Notes: generated by a model not told the origin, from the sequence alone. A stretch of DNA of 64,000 nt from Blepharisma japonicum (GCA_949751835.1 CATKHK010000067.1:62001-126000), one strand, 5' to 3'. Positions 11,129 through 21,701 are shown, counted from the first letter of the stretch. Numbers and translations are program-made.

Positions 11129-11944
11129 TTATAATTTTGGAAAGACTGCTTTGGTTTTCTGCATTGATGAAAATATAGCTTGCACTGTGTCCTCGGTCTG
11201 AAGAGCAAATGCGTTCCAGTTTAATATAAACTCCAATCCTTCTTCTACCGAATGATCTCTTGAGTAAATCAAGTTCTTCTTTATTCCTACAATTGCAACA
11301 GGGCTCCTCGATGCAATTTCAGTAGCTACTTTCAGAGCTTCCTCTAAAACTTTTTCTTTGCTTTCAAAGCATTTAGAAAATAGCCCATGGCTTGTAGCTT
11401 CAGCAGCACTTACATCTCTTCCAGAATAAATTAAGTCTCTAACCCATGATTGATTTCCAACAATTTTATGTAGTCTTTGTAAGGTCCCAATATCTGCAGC
11501 CATCCCTATATTGATTTCTCTAACACTAACAATTGTGTCTGAAGTGCAGTATCTTATATCGGCTGCTGTAATAAAATCAACTCCTGCTCCGATACAAAGC
11601 CCATGAACCGCAACTATGACTGGCTTTGAGCAATTCTCGAGTGAAGATATTTTTTCCTGCATGGCTTTGATATTAGGCCTAGCAATAATTCCAGATCTTG
11701 CAGAGTCACTGCCTTGGTGCGTTTCAAACTGATCTTTTAAATAATTGATATCAATGCCTGAGGTAAAGCATTTTCCATTACCTGCAATTACAATGCATCG
11801 GATATCAGGGTCTTCTGACAGCTGGCTCATAGTTCTTGAAATCTCATCTAGCATTATTCCGTTCATAGCATTTCTTTTGTTTGGTCTATTGAGTCTGACT
11901 AAAGCAACATTCTCTGAAGGTCTTTCAATGATAAGTGTCTCCAT
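11129..11944 (-). CDS. ECH1: ECH1-type dienoyl-CoA isomerase (enoyl-CoA hydratase superfamily)
   Basis: A 271-residue crotonase-fold protein. It probably converts delta3,5- to delta2,4-dienoyl-CoA during oxidation of unsaturated fatty acids. The oxyanion-hole and catalytic region CIGAGVDFITAADIRYC...VREINIGMAADIGTLQRL closely follows ECH1. Asp123, Glu143 and Asp151 have the 20- and 8-residue spacing of the ECH1 catalytic acids, which separates it from plain hydratases (two Glu). The C-terminus is PKL, a weak peroxisomal PTS1-like end; no mitochondrial presequence is visible. A decayed copy lies about 330 bp away at 12274..12480. Confidence 0.9.
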   Translation of the reverse strand: METLIIERPSENVALVRLNRPNKRNAMNGIMLDEISRTMSQLSEDPDIRCIVIAGNGKCFTSGIDINYLKDQFETHQGSDSARSGIIARPNIKAMQEKISSLENCSKPVIVAVHGLCIGAGVDFITAADIRYCTSDTIVSVREINIGMAADIGTLQRLHKIVGNQSWVRDLIYSGRDVSAAEATSHGLFSKCFESKEKVLEEALKVATEIASRSPVAIVGIKKNLIYSRDHSVEEGLEFILNWNAFALQTEDTVQAIFSSMQKTKAVFPKL

Positions 11945-12009
11945 TTGAGAAATTATTAAATCTGCGAAATATCCATAAGATTAGTTACTTTAATTTATAA
12001 GCTTCAATA

Positions 12010-12201
12010 TTATCTCTTAGATTTGATGCAATCAAGCAATGCTTTAAATTCTTGTTGGCAAGAATTGTGCTCGACTCCAAGACCGTTCTGACTTACGCAA
12101 AATGAATAGATTGATCCTTCTGTTTTGCACTGAGAGAGACCTTTCGCTATTCGTTTTCCCCAGTTTCCAGCTTCATGAACAATATATAACTTTTTGTTCA
12201 T
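12010..12201 (-). CDS. Twin CX9C protein, NDUFAF8-like complex I assembly factor
   Basis: A 63-residue protein with Cys at 25, 35, 48 and 58, a perfect twin CX9C arrangement that forms a disulfide-linked helical hairpin in the mitochondrial intermembrane space or matrix. The pattern W..R.AK....C..E...Y..CV......C..EFKALLDC resembles NDUFAF8 (C17orf89), an assembly factor of respiratory complex I. Other small CX9C proteins are possible. The stop is TAG and there is no TGA codon. The twin CX9C class is seen directly; the NDUFAF8 assignment is from recalled family patterns. Confidence 0.7.
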   Translation of the reverse strand: MNKKLYIVHEAGNWGKRIAKGLSQCKTEGSIYSFCVSQNGLGVEHNSCQQEFKALLDCIKSKR

Positions 12202-12273
12202 AAATATTTAATTAATTTAAAAGAAAAATGATATAAAAATTAAATGAAGTGATATTCAAGCCTGGAATTTTAA

Positions 12274-12480
12274 ACTTATAATTTGGAAAAACTGCATTGA
12301 TTATCTGCATATATTCCATGACTCTTGCTAAATCTTCATTTTTTAAGGCGAAGGCATTATTACAGTCACCTATGTCATCCAATCCTTTATTAATTGAGTT
12401 GTTTCTTAAGAAAATATCTGTCTATTCAGAGTAATTAAAACAATGCTCTCTGAAAGTTTCTCTAAAATAAGAGTTTCCAT
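12274..12480 (-). pseudogene. Internally deleted, decayed copy of the ECH1-type gene
   Basis: Read on the minus strand from the ATG at 12480, the first 20 codons give METLILEKLSESIVLITLNR, matching the start of the neighbouring gene (METLIIERPSENVALVRLNR). A stop follows within five codons. In another frame the sequence then continues NNSINKGLDD...CNNAFALKNEDLARVMEYMQ...AVFPN, matching the neighbour's last 45 codons (HSVEEGLEF...WNAFALQTEDTVQAIFSSMQ...AVFPK). About 190 codons, including all catalytic residues, are missing and the frame is broken at the junction. It is therefore a non-functional remnant of a tandem duplicate. Confidence 0.85.
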
Positions 12481-12618
12481 CTTAAAGTTGATAATGAATT
12501 GATATTTTTCTCACTTAGGACATATTCAGAAACAAAAAGGTTGATAAAATGGCTTATTTAATATTTAATTATAGCAAACATAGTGAATTTGAGAAAGATA
12601 CGGTGAAATTAACAATTT

Positions 12619-13656
12619 TTATACTTTATTAGCCTTTTTAAGTATATTCCTTAATCTTTGGCTGCACTCAAGCTCATTAACCATAAATTTATTTTCAAGT
12701 GCACTACCTTTGCCTGTATTTACCCTATAAGGGCTGTTAGAGCTTTTACGAGCTTTTATAACAATTGGCCCATTCCATGGTTGAGATACATGCATTTCAG
12801 AGGGAGGCAAAGAATTTTGCCTGATAAGCTCTGAAGAGGATTTTGATGTATATAGCCTTGAAAATACTTTTTCACTCCTGTTTTTAGCTAATATCTGTGA
12901 TTGAGGATTTATTTCAGGCTTAGCAGAAAATAAATCAGGAGAGCTTGATTTTTTATTATAGTGCAAGCGATTTACAACTGGTGTTTTGCATCATTTTTCT
13001 GACAATTTTTCTGATTTCGGAGAAATATTGGGCTTCTCTTGTAGGCCCTTTAAAGACATTTTTTCTATCTCCTCAATCTCTTTTCTCTGCGCATTAATCT
13101 TTATTTTATTTCGATTATAAAGCAATTCTACAAGCTGTTTTTGGTTTCTGGGAGGCGTAACACTATGAATTTTAGGCTTAAAAGTAACATTTTCTTCTTC
13201 AAATTTTCTTCTTTCAATTTCTTTTTCCATTAGCAGGATTTTTAAATTGTCGTTTCTCTTTTTAAGTTCTTCTTCAACTCTCTGATGCAAAGGCCGGGAA
13301 CAATTAGAAATCTGCATTATATTTACGTATTTTTTGGATGCTGAATTTATATTTGGCTTGATTTTTAAGGCTTTTGAGATAGATTCATATTTTTTCCTCC
13401 TTTGCTCTTCAATTCAGATTAATTTTTTATTGAAATATTCAGTTGTTTGGACATAATCCCTTTCAATCTCATTTTTATGAGTTCTGCTTTCTACTGCTTG
13501 AGAATTGCTTTTTTCATAAAAACTGTCAACAACGGTTTCTAAAGCACAAAATAAAGCATCACAATCAGTGGATTCTTTAACAAGTGATTCTTTCTCGAAA
13601 AATTTTGCTAACGCACTTAATGTTTTGCTAGTTTTGGGTTGTGCCATGAAGTCCAT
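12619..13656 (-). CDS. Protein with four KPxIxxxS/RLY-type repeats, probably cytoskeletal
   Basis: A 345-residue protein from ATG 13656, with two TGA-Trp codons (13414..13416 and 12991..12993) joining three segments; the stop is TAA. A motif recurs four times at roughly 50-70-residue spacing: KPNINSASKKYV, KPKIHSVTPPRN, KPNISPKSEKLS and KPEINPQSQILA. Each is followed by a Leu/Arg element (RVEEELKKRN, LVELLYNRNK, VNRLHYNKKS, VFSRLYTSKS). A Lys/Glu-rich helix lies between the first two. The same kind of motif is found at 29339..30427 and is familiar from many unnamed ciliate proteins. A microtubule or axoneme association is inferred only. Confidence 0.75.
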
Positions 13657-13880
13657 AATTATTTGATTTTATAACGACAGTAATCGTAATTTAAATAATT
13701 CTAATATATTAAAGCAGCCGTACATATGTAATCACCTTTATGATAGTAATAAATATTATAATTTAAATAATTGTGTGTGATGCTAATAATTATTTTATTA
13801 TTGTAAGAAATCCAATTGAGATAAAAATAAAGATCTTAAGAATTATCCTCAATTAAAAGCAAAGAAATATCAAGCTTAAT
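13657..13880. other. Divergent intergenic region
   Basis: 224 bp between two divergent start codons, AT rich, with no open frame. It must contain both promoters; no specific element was recognised. Confidence 0.4.
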
Positions 13881-14855
13881 ATGGAAAATAATCTTCCAAG
13901 TATCAAGAGCCATTCTTCAATAAAAAGAAGATTTGAAATAGCTAAGCAAGAAAATGCACCAAAATCTGGTTCCATCATCCATTCATTCACAGCTTATCAA
14001 AACAAGAAAACCCAGATGGATAGCAAGCCTAGAGTTGGAGCGGAGGGAAACGGGAAAAAAAGACCTCAGAGCAGCTCAAATAGAGGTCACTATTCAAAGT
14101 GAATTAGCAAGAGAAAAAGTGATCAAAAAGAAGCGCATACATCTAGACTCATTGACATTGAAAAAACACTGAAAAAAGTAAACAAAAATTTAACATCTTC
14201 AAACACTCAAATTATTTGCGAATCTGAAGAAAGCGCTTCTCCAGATCAAAAATCTTTAGACGTCGAAGTCGAAAGATTAAACTTATTTATTGCCTCTTTA
14301 AATGAAACTCATAAAGAAAAAGAAGAAGCTTTATTTTTGCAGATTAAAAACTTACAGAATGAATTAAATTCAATTAAAAATGAATTTATTGAGACTGTTG
14401 AATTTCTTGGCTCTATTATAAAAAATGATGAATATGCAAGAATTCCAAAAGAAATAGAAGAAAAAATTAAAAGTCTTATAGAAAAGAATTCAGCTCTTTT
14501 AAATATTTCAATTGAGGATATTTTAAAAGACCAAGAAAAGGCGGAAACATTGAAAATTACAGTGGAGGGAACTGGAAATCATTTAGAAGTTTTAGAGTAC
14601 ACAAATGGTTTATTTGAAACTGGGAAATTTAGAAGCTTTAATGATGAACAATATTTTCCTGAGATACCTGCAACCCCATCATCGCAGGCATATGTAATTG
14701 CTTTATATGATTATCATCCCTCTCATCCTGAGCATTTGGAATTTTCAGCTGGAGACAGGATAATTTTACTACACCAACTTGAAGAAGGCTGGTGAAATGG
14801 CAAACTAAATGAAAAAATTGGGAAATTCCCAAGTAGCTATGTCCTTGTAGACTAG
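13881..14855 (+). CDS. Coiled-coil protein with C-terminal SH3 domain
   Basis: A 324-residue protein read through TGA-Trp codons at 14100..14102 and 14793..14795, ending in TAG at 14853. Residues 1-75 are basic and disordered, about 125-215 form a coiled coil, and 270-323 are a textbook SH3 domain: ALYDY (RT-loop start), HLEFSAGDRI, EEGWWNGKL and FPSSYVLV. The second Trp of the WW pair is the TGA codon, strong evidence for the code. SH3 domains bind PxxP ligands, so this is probably an adaptor at membrane or actin sites; the partner is unknown. Confidence 0.88.
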
Positions 14856-14931
14856 GTCAGCAATATAACAAACTTTATGCGCAATTTTAATTAATTTTAT
14901 TTATTTCACATAATCTCTTTTATTGAAATAA

Positions 14932-16149
14932 CTAATAAACAATATTTATTATTTTCCCTGTAATCGGGTCAAGGATGGTAGAGTGTATAGTAAATTCATT
15001 CTTGATTGGCTTCGTAGAGAGGATCTGAAGAAGATAATCTTCATCAATTGAATTTTTCCCTATAATGTTTAATAATTCTTGAGCAGGATGCAGCCTATCA
15101 TCTTCTTCAGGAGGGTTATTCCAACGATCATAATTAGTTTGTACAAGATACCACTTCTTTTTAGTAAAATTTCATATATCATCAACATCATGCCTGTTTC
15201 TTGTAATTACAGCAGCTTTATCTCTATTAATTCCTGCGATTATGTAATAAACTCCTGCTATTAATGGAGTATTTTTTAAAAAATTAAATGCTTCTTGATA
15301 ATTTTGTTTTGTTTCCAAAGCTTCTCTTATCGTAAAAGCGGATGAATTTAACCCATTCACTTTTTTGAGAGTATCCAAAATTGTGGAAGTTTCTAAAATA
15401 TCTCTTTGGTTCATTGCAATTGCAAATGCACCTGGTCTTACACCGGTGATTACTCCAATGTAACCCGCAAATGTGATAGCACTATATAGAAGCTGTCCAT
15501 CTTTATGAAAATCAACATGAATGACTAAATTTCCAATAATATCTCCAAAATAATAATCAAGGTTTCTTGCAATAAGCAAATTATTATCAGAATTTTTTAC
15601 CACAATTGCTGTGCATGCAGCATAAAATTCATACATAAAATTCATAACAAGTACATACTTATATGGAATTCCAGATATTTTTGCTAAGCCAGCAAGCTCT
15701 TTTTTCATTTCATCACTGATTTTAGCTTTTTTTAATTTATTATAAGCTGAGTCTATCTCAAACTTATCAAGTTCTTCTTTAGCAAAGTAAGTGAATAATT
15801 TGATGTAATTCATTTTGGAATCAACAATTTCTTTCCAACGAATATCAGGAGCCTCATTTAAATTCACTACGAAACGCTGTTGATTTGATAATAAAGATAA
15901 AGTTTTATGAACTCCTGATTTGAGAGCACTGATGAACGACTTTTTGATTTTTGGAAAATTTATAATCTCGCTTGATTTCTTTTTGACTTTTTCTGCAAAC
16001 TCATGGACAGCCTTTTTGGTTCCTTTAAATACTCCTTTTAAAACGCTTTTAATATCAGAAGAGTTTCTTTGGTACTTAGGCTTTTTATATTTTTTATGGG
16101 CTTTTTTGGAATCAGAACTCTTAAGAAATCTTTTCTTAATTATTTTCAT
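14932..16149 (-). CDS. N-acylethanolamine acid amidase / acid ceramidase-like hydrolase
   Basis: A 405-residue Ntn-hydrolase. It is joined through one TGA-Trp at 15172..15174 and ends in TAG. The catalytic region is YEFYAACTAIVVKNSDNN..IARNLDY: Cys179, Arg195 and Asp198 have the 16- and 19-residue spacing of NAAA, whose precursor self-cleaves just before this Cys to expose the nucleophile. Downstream, TPLIAGVYYIIAG, ITRNRHDVDD and VQTNYDRWNNPPEEDDR match the NAAA/acid-ceramidase beta chain. The family hydrolyses N-acyl ethanolamines or ceramide in lysosomes. Oddly, the N-terminal 85 residues are Lys-rich without a signal peptide, and an in-frame stop lies just upstream of the ATG. Confidence 0.88.
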
Positions 16150-16168
16150 TATATTAGTTAGAGCTTAA

Positions 16169-17392
16169 CTATAAAATTTTTCCTGGCAGCACACTATCTG
16201 ATAAGGTTGATATTTTATAATAGTGGCTCTTCTTGCTGAATAAATGTGTAAGGAAAGAAGATACAGCTATTTGGATAACGCATCCTCCAATAGTGACAAT
16301 TTTATTTCTGAGATAAGTTTTAAAAATCCATGAAATTACCACAAGTATTGGTAAAGATAAGAAATATGCTGAGACAATAATCGAAAAATTAAGAACAAAT
16401 GTAATCATTCCACCTCTAACTGAGTCATAAAGCGATTTTATATAGTAAACAAACCATGCCCATAAAAAAATTCTCACAAAAATAAGCAATGCGCCAGTTA
16501 TGCCATCATAATCACTGAAATGATAATAAGAATCTTCTGTAATTGAGCCTACGCCAATAATCACAAGATTAAGCATAATAATTGTTACAATAATTGGTAT
16601 TGCTAAGTCAGGCTCTGGGAAGTCTTTATATTTTAATGTCCAGCCAGACGCCATGATGATAAACAAAACTGTGATAAGAAGAGCGGAAACAGTGTCTAGG
16701 GCTTGATAGAAAAATTCAAAAATAAAAAATCCTCGACCATTATTTGAGTAGATTCATAAATGAATAATTTCACTAATAATTCCTACAAACTCGCATCCAA
16801 TGGAAATATTAAGAATAAGTACTGCGGGTTGTATATCATCAGTAGCTTTGAAATTTTCTATCAGTCTCATCAAATTTTTGTAAAGAACCAAGAGAAATGC
16901 AAGCAAAACTACAGGATATAAATAGATAAGCCCATGATCTTCTAGTGAAAATTCAGATCCAGAATCGTCAGTAATATGCAATTCAACTTTTAGTTTTTCA
17001 CCATAAATAGCACCTTCACAGTCAGAAATAGCAAAATATCATATATGAGGAGTTTTTCTTTGTGGAAAACTGCCTGATATTTCTCCCCAATCTCCATTTC
17101 TTGGAATAAAGATTCTTTGCCTTCTCCTTCCTAGTTCAGCCTTCATCTTGCAGTCTTCAAGACTTAGAATCTCTTCTAGCTGATCATCAATATAAATAGA
17201 AAAAACTGCTGCAACTTTATCAGCGCTTTCTTTATTCTCAGGCTTTGCAAATTTGGCCTTCAATTGCCAATGTGTAATTCCAGTATCAACTGCAAATTTA
17301 GTTAAATATTTCCATGGGTGTTCCTCGCTGAAATATATCGTGTTTGACACTAGTTTTGCAGCCACAATATTTAAGAGCAGCAAAAATATCAT
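16169..17392 (-). CDS. GPR180/TMEM145-like seven-helix membrane protein (GOST family)
   Basis: A 407-residue protein with TGA-Trp codons at 17039..17041 and 16754..16756. A cleavable signal peptide (IFLLLLNIVAAKLVS) is followed by a lumenal domain of about 140 residues, then seven hydrophobic helices starting with HGLIYLYPVVLLAFLLVLY. The helix containing YYHFSDYDGITGALLIFVRIFLWAWFVY resembles the GPR180/TMEM145 'intimal thickness-related receptor' domain, part of the GOST group of Golgi and surface proteins. The role is probably Golgi trafficking or surface sensing; ligands are unknown. The start sits 19 bp upstream of the next gene's start on the same strand only through an intergenic stop, so they are separate genes. 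Confidence 0.7.
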
Positions 17393-17688
17393 AATGCAAA
17401 TAAATAATTAAATATGAGATAAGCCATAAATGGCGACTTATAGATTGCTTTTATCAGAGAAGTCAGACATAAGCAAAAATATAAAATTATTACGCAAATT
17501 TTATTAAGTTTCTCTGAGGACTGCAAAAATAAAAAATTTATTCTGTTTTTAATAACTAATTCTGAAATAAAAAGGAATATTTCAATAATATTTAATTTAA
17601 AATTATTCAAATAACAATTACTACTAAAAACCCAATAAGTTACATAGAGAAAAATTTCACTTTATTATTATTTCTTTTTATCAAATAA
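17393..17688. other. Divergent intergenic region
   Basis: 296 bp of AT-rich sequence between divergent starts. An open stretch on the minus strand is low complexity and lacks any motif; I do not call a gene. Confidence 0.4.
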
Positions 17689-19365
17689 ATGAAGCGTGAA
17701 AGGTCTCTCAGAGAATTTATTACAGATCTCCGAGAAGCCAAAACAGCAGCTAAAGAGCGTTCAGTAGTTGAAAATGAAAAAGCTTTTATAAGGCAGTCCT
17801 TGCAAAACCAAAAAACTCCTCCACCAGTGATTGCTAGATCAATTGCGAAATTAATTATGATTGATATGCTTGACTATAACGTTGACTTTGGTGGCTTTGA
17901 ATGCTTGAGATTAACTACATCAAAGGTATTGACACATAAAAGAATTGGCTATTTGGGTATTAGCCAGTTATCAGCCAGAAATCAAGATTTATTGATCCTC
18001 TCAACGAACACAATACTTCAAGACTTACGATCAAATGATCCAACTATTATCATACTTGCATTGGCTGGCCTTGCAAATTTTGGCACCGCTGATATGTGTA
18101 GAGACCTTGAGCCTGATGTAGTTCGGTTGTTTAATCATAGGACTCCTTTAGTGCAAAAGAAGGCTATAATTGTTGGCGCCTGCATTTTAAGAAAATGCCC
18201 AGATTTAATCGACGTAGTTTTAGCACCTATAAATGAAATTTTAATAGACCAGTGTGTTAGTGTCATCATCCAAATGTTTTTAGAAGCTGTAAAATCTAAT
18301 AGTAAACATATTGAAACCTTAGAAAAATATGTTGGGCTATTAACATCAAGGTTTTTCAAAATAAAAAGTGATGTTATTCTTCAAACCAATATTTTGAAAT
18401 TTCTCAGCTATTACCCTGCTGCGTTTTCGGCAGAGCTTGACAGTGCATTATACAAAATTTCATTGAGCACTATGAGTAAAAAGAAAGACAAATTAGGCCT
18501 TTATTATCAATCTGCTATAACTTTATTAAAATCGCGCTCACAAGAGCTCAAAGGAGCTGGGAATTCAATGGTAAGTTCTCTGCTGTCAAGCCGAGAGCCT
18601 AATTTAAGATTTGCAGCACTAAGAACCCTTCATCAAATTGCTGATTTAAACCCAGAGCTGATTGAAATCCAAGCTTTCACGATTTCAGACTGCATGAAAG
18701 ACACAAATGAAGAGATCTGCCTATCTGCCCTTGACTTATCCTTTAAATTGCTTACTTCTTCTAATATCACCGAAATTCTAAAAATTTATTTGAATTTCTT
18801 AATGACAAATGAAAAACTTCAAGCAAGAATTGTCAGAAAAATTGGAATGGCACTATGCCTATTCCCATTAGAACCGAATTGATATTTAGATACGGTGATA
18901 AAAGTGTGCATTTTAAGCAAAGAAGTCCCAGATGATATGATTAATTCTTGTATTGAAATGATAAGAAGCACTCAAACAATACAGGCTTATGCTTCACAGA
19001 AACTTTGCTATGCTTTGCAAGCTGGGCATAGACAACAGTCTTTATTGATGCTTTCGCTATGGTGTGTTGGAGAATATTGTGAAATGCTTGAAGAAACCCC
19101 TCAAGCTATCTCTGAGCTGTTTGAAAATTTACAGTCAGAAAATTTACCAAATTTGTGTAAGCTTTATTTTGTGAATGCTATTTTCAAGGTTGGAATGAAA
19201 ATTGCAGATGTTAAAGAAGCGGCGATATTTATTTTGCATCAACTGTCGTTTGATAGTGACGTAGAAGCACAGCAGAGAGCATGTGAGTATTTAGTGCTGC
19301 TTAGAGATTATTCTGAGAATCTTAGGAAAGTAGCGGATAGTATTCCATCAATTGCAAATACATAA
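17689..19365 (+). CDS. AP-1 gamma-adaptin trunk, lacking hinge and ear
   Basis: A 558-residue HEAT-repeat protein, the large gamma subunit of the AP-1 clathrin adaptor at the trans-Golgi and endosomes. The N-terminus LREFITDLREAKTAAKERSVV and the segment FECLRLTTSKVLTHKRIGYLG match gamma-adaptin, as does the trunk through CVGEYCEML and QQRACEYLVLLRDY. One TGA (18880..18882) codes the Trp in PNWYLDT, equivalent to the conserved Trp of KRWHIDT in animal gamma. The protein stops (TAA) where the hinge normally begins, so the roughly 250-residue clathrin-binding hinge and appendage are absent and no continuation lies downstream. Confidence 0.88.
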
Positions 19366-19566
19366 AGTATTAGATAATTTTAATTAGAACAATTATGAAA
19401 TGCATCTATCATTAGGACCATTTAGCCGCTTAATCGAAAAGGATTTAAGCTATAACAGTCATCTCAGTATCTAGGGGACTATTTAGACATAACTATAAAG
19501 CATTTATTTATTAAGGGAATTCAATATTGATTATAGCTAAAGTAGCTAAGTCTTCATAAATTAAAA

Positions 19567-20925
19567 ATGAAAGATACAGCATGCCAAGACACCCTAAGTC
19601 TCAGCCTTAGGTGACTTACAGGTGCTTATATTTTTTGGAGTGTTCCATTAATCTACGTTTTGCTCTCAATATCTCCACTGATGTTCGGGTATCCAGCAGT
19701 AGGCCCTTCATTATCCCTGTTTATCAAAGTCTACTGCCTCTTTGCCCTAATTCTCCTAGTAAAATACCTAACCTTAACAAATTTTCCAGACGCTTGCAGA
19801 ACTTCAGACGAAATTCGAAAGCTCTTTACATCCCCGAAGCCTTTTCACGCACTTTTAGCAATCAATATGATTGTGTTCCCAATGCTTTATCGAGAATTTG
19901 GGCTTTCATTTGCATATATCCGGAATTTCGATTCATGGAGCTCTTTTCAAGCAATAGGGCTTGGGTTTATGGAAGGAATCGCATTTATTGCTGCACACGA
20001 ACACATTGTCTATTGGTATGACCCACCTTATGGCCGGCTACATTGGCTTGCCCATCAAATTCCATCTTCTTTTATGAAGTCACTATTTTTTTGTGCAACG
20101 AATTTGATATTAATGAGTATCCTTTGAACAGTGACCCATTTTAGATTAGCTTACGAAATGAGTTTTTATTTCATATACCAAGACTTTGCTATAGGAGCTA
20201 TTGTTTTTAATATCAACTATATTTTAACCACAATGCTTAAGAACTTTTTGGCTAAGCCAACACTACTAGATGATGAAAACTCAATAGGAGAGCAGCTTGC
20301 TATAAGTGGCCTTACAATAAATGATGAAAATATACATTTCCAGTGCTTTCAGGACCTGCTAAGAGTGTCTAAAAATGATTATGAGAGAAGGATTAGTATT
20401 TTCGACCCCAAAACAAGCCAATGGAAAATTCTTCTTGATAAAGGAATTGACTACATTTCAGCAGTTTCTACACATATTCGGTCATATGCAGTTAAAAAAA
20501 GCAAAATTAGACCAAATGAAATGGTTTCTGGGATGCCTGATTGGCAGCAGTTGATTTTCAAATTCTTTTATTTTATGTATTATGTGTTCAATGAACCATT
20601 TGATGTGCAGTTTAGAAATGAACTATTTAGAATTACCACAATGGCTGCACTAAGCTCAAATGTTTTGACAAATTTTGTGACCTGCTCAGGCATGCAGTCG
20701 TTTATTTTGAAAGACAACTCTCTTTCTTTAATATTGCAAGCACAAGTTGATGCTTTACAGGATTTGGAAAATTATAAGCATAATGACCCAGAAATTGACA
20801 CAGGACTTTTTGAGTCAAATATTAAGAAAAATATAAAAGAAATCAAACAAGAGTATAAAGAGTGTTTTAATTCGTTATCGTTGAGGTCAGATATTTTAGG
20901 TTTTATTCAAAGGGTAAGTAATTAA
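19567..20925 (+). CDS. NDC1-like transmembrane nucleoporin
   Basis: A 452-residue protein from ATG 19567, with TGA-Trp codons at 19612 and 20125; the stop is TAA. The first half contains about six hydrophobic helices; the second is soluble. The region QLAISGL.IND..IHFQCFQDLLRVSKNDYERRISIFD....QWKILLDKGIDYI has the layout of NDC1 (short repeat-like segment, helix, RR.EIF, then W), a membrane anchor of the nuclear pore and of spindle-pole or basal-body structures. The match is by remembered pattern and is moderate. Another multipass family is possible. It follows gamma-adaptin on the same strand after 201 bp. Confidence 0.55.
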
Positions 20926-20996
20926 CATTAAATAGTTTTACTTGAGTATGATTTTAAAAAACTAATTTTTCTGAATATCTTCTAGATTATTTCAAT

Positions 20997-21623
20997 ATGG
21001 ATTCTCAGTTTCCAATTCTTAAAGTCTTTTGCAAGGTTTTACTAATTGGGAAATCAGGAGTAGGGAAAACATCAATTTTACTCCAATCCACTGAGAATTT
21101 CTTCCCAAGTGAGCATAAGCCTACAATAGCAGTTGACTGCAGAATACGAAATTCAATGCATGATTCTCGGGTAGTCAGACTTATGATATTTGATCCTCCA
21201 GGAAAAGAGTCATTAGCGACATTGACCCCTGCTTATTGATATTCTGTAGATGCTATTATTTTTGTAGTTGATGATCGAGCTCAGAGCTTAAAGTATGTAA
21301 AAGATAAGGTGAGTGCAATTTTTGGTTCTAATGACGAAGAACTGCTCAAAAAAGTATTGAAAATTATCCTAGTTAATAAAAAAGACCTGATTACTGGAGA
21401 AGAAGGAAAAAATTATAAAAATGAAATTAAAAATTATGCAAATGAATATGATATGAAGTATTATAAATGCTCTGCAAGTGACCCTGCAGCCCTAAATGAA
21501 ATTTTTAAATATATAATTGATACGTTATTTTCAAACCCCTCAAAAGAAAAAGCCAAACAAGCAAAAGAGAAACTCAAAACCCAGAAACGTAAAAATATAT
21601 GTTCAAAATGCAATCTATTTTAG
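20997..21623 (+). CDS. Rab/Ras-like small GTPase with atypical switch II
   Basis: A 208-residue small GTPase. G1 is GKSGVGKT (18-25); G3 reads DPPGKE (66-71) instead of DTAGQE; G4 is NKKD (about 127-130); G5 is SAS. One TGA-Trp lies at codon 81 (21237..21239). The catalytic Gln of switch II is Lys, so intrinsic GTP hydrolysis should be poor, and P-P replaces T-A. The C-terminus CSKCNLF has a CaaX box (CNLF) for prenylation with a second Cys for palmitoylation, unlike the double-Cys end of most Rabs. It is probably a membrane-trafficking or signalling switch of a diverged group. Confidence 0.82.
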
Positions 21624-21701
21624 CCTCAAAATGATAAAAGCAATTAAAGTGTAATCATATAATAATTTATCTCATTTTTACGAGCCTAATAAATTGTTTA
21701 A

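Noticed and set aside
12202-12618. Reading the ECH-like remnant as a spliced gene
   Set aside because: The join needs removal of about 190 codons that are absent from the DNA, and the frame differs on each side; introns here are 15-17 nt.
19611-20021. Overlapping 136-codon plus-strand frame in the NDC1-like gene
   Set aside because: Out of frame with the longer protein, which continues through TGA-Trp to 20925 and has regular membrane helices.
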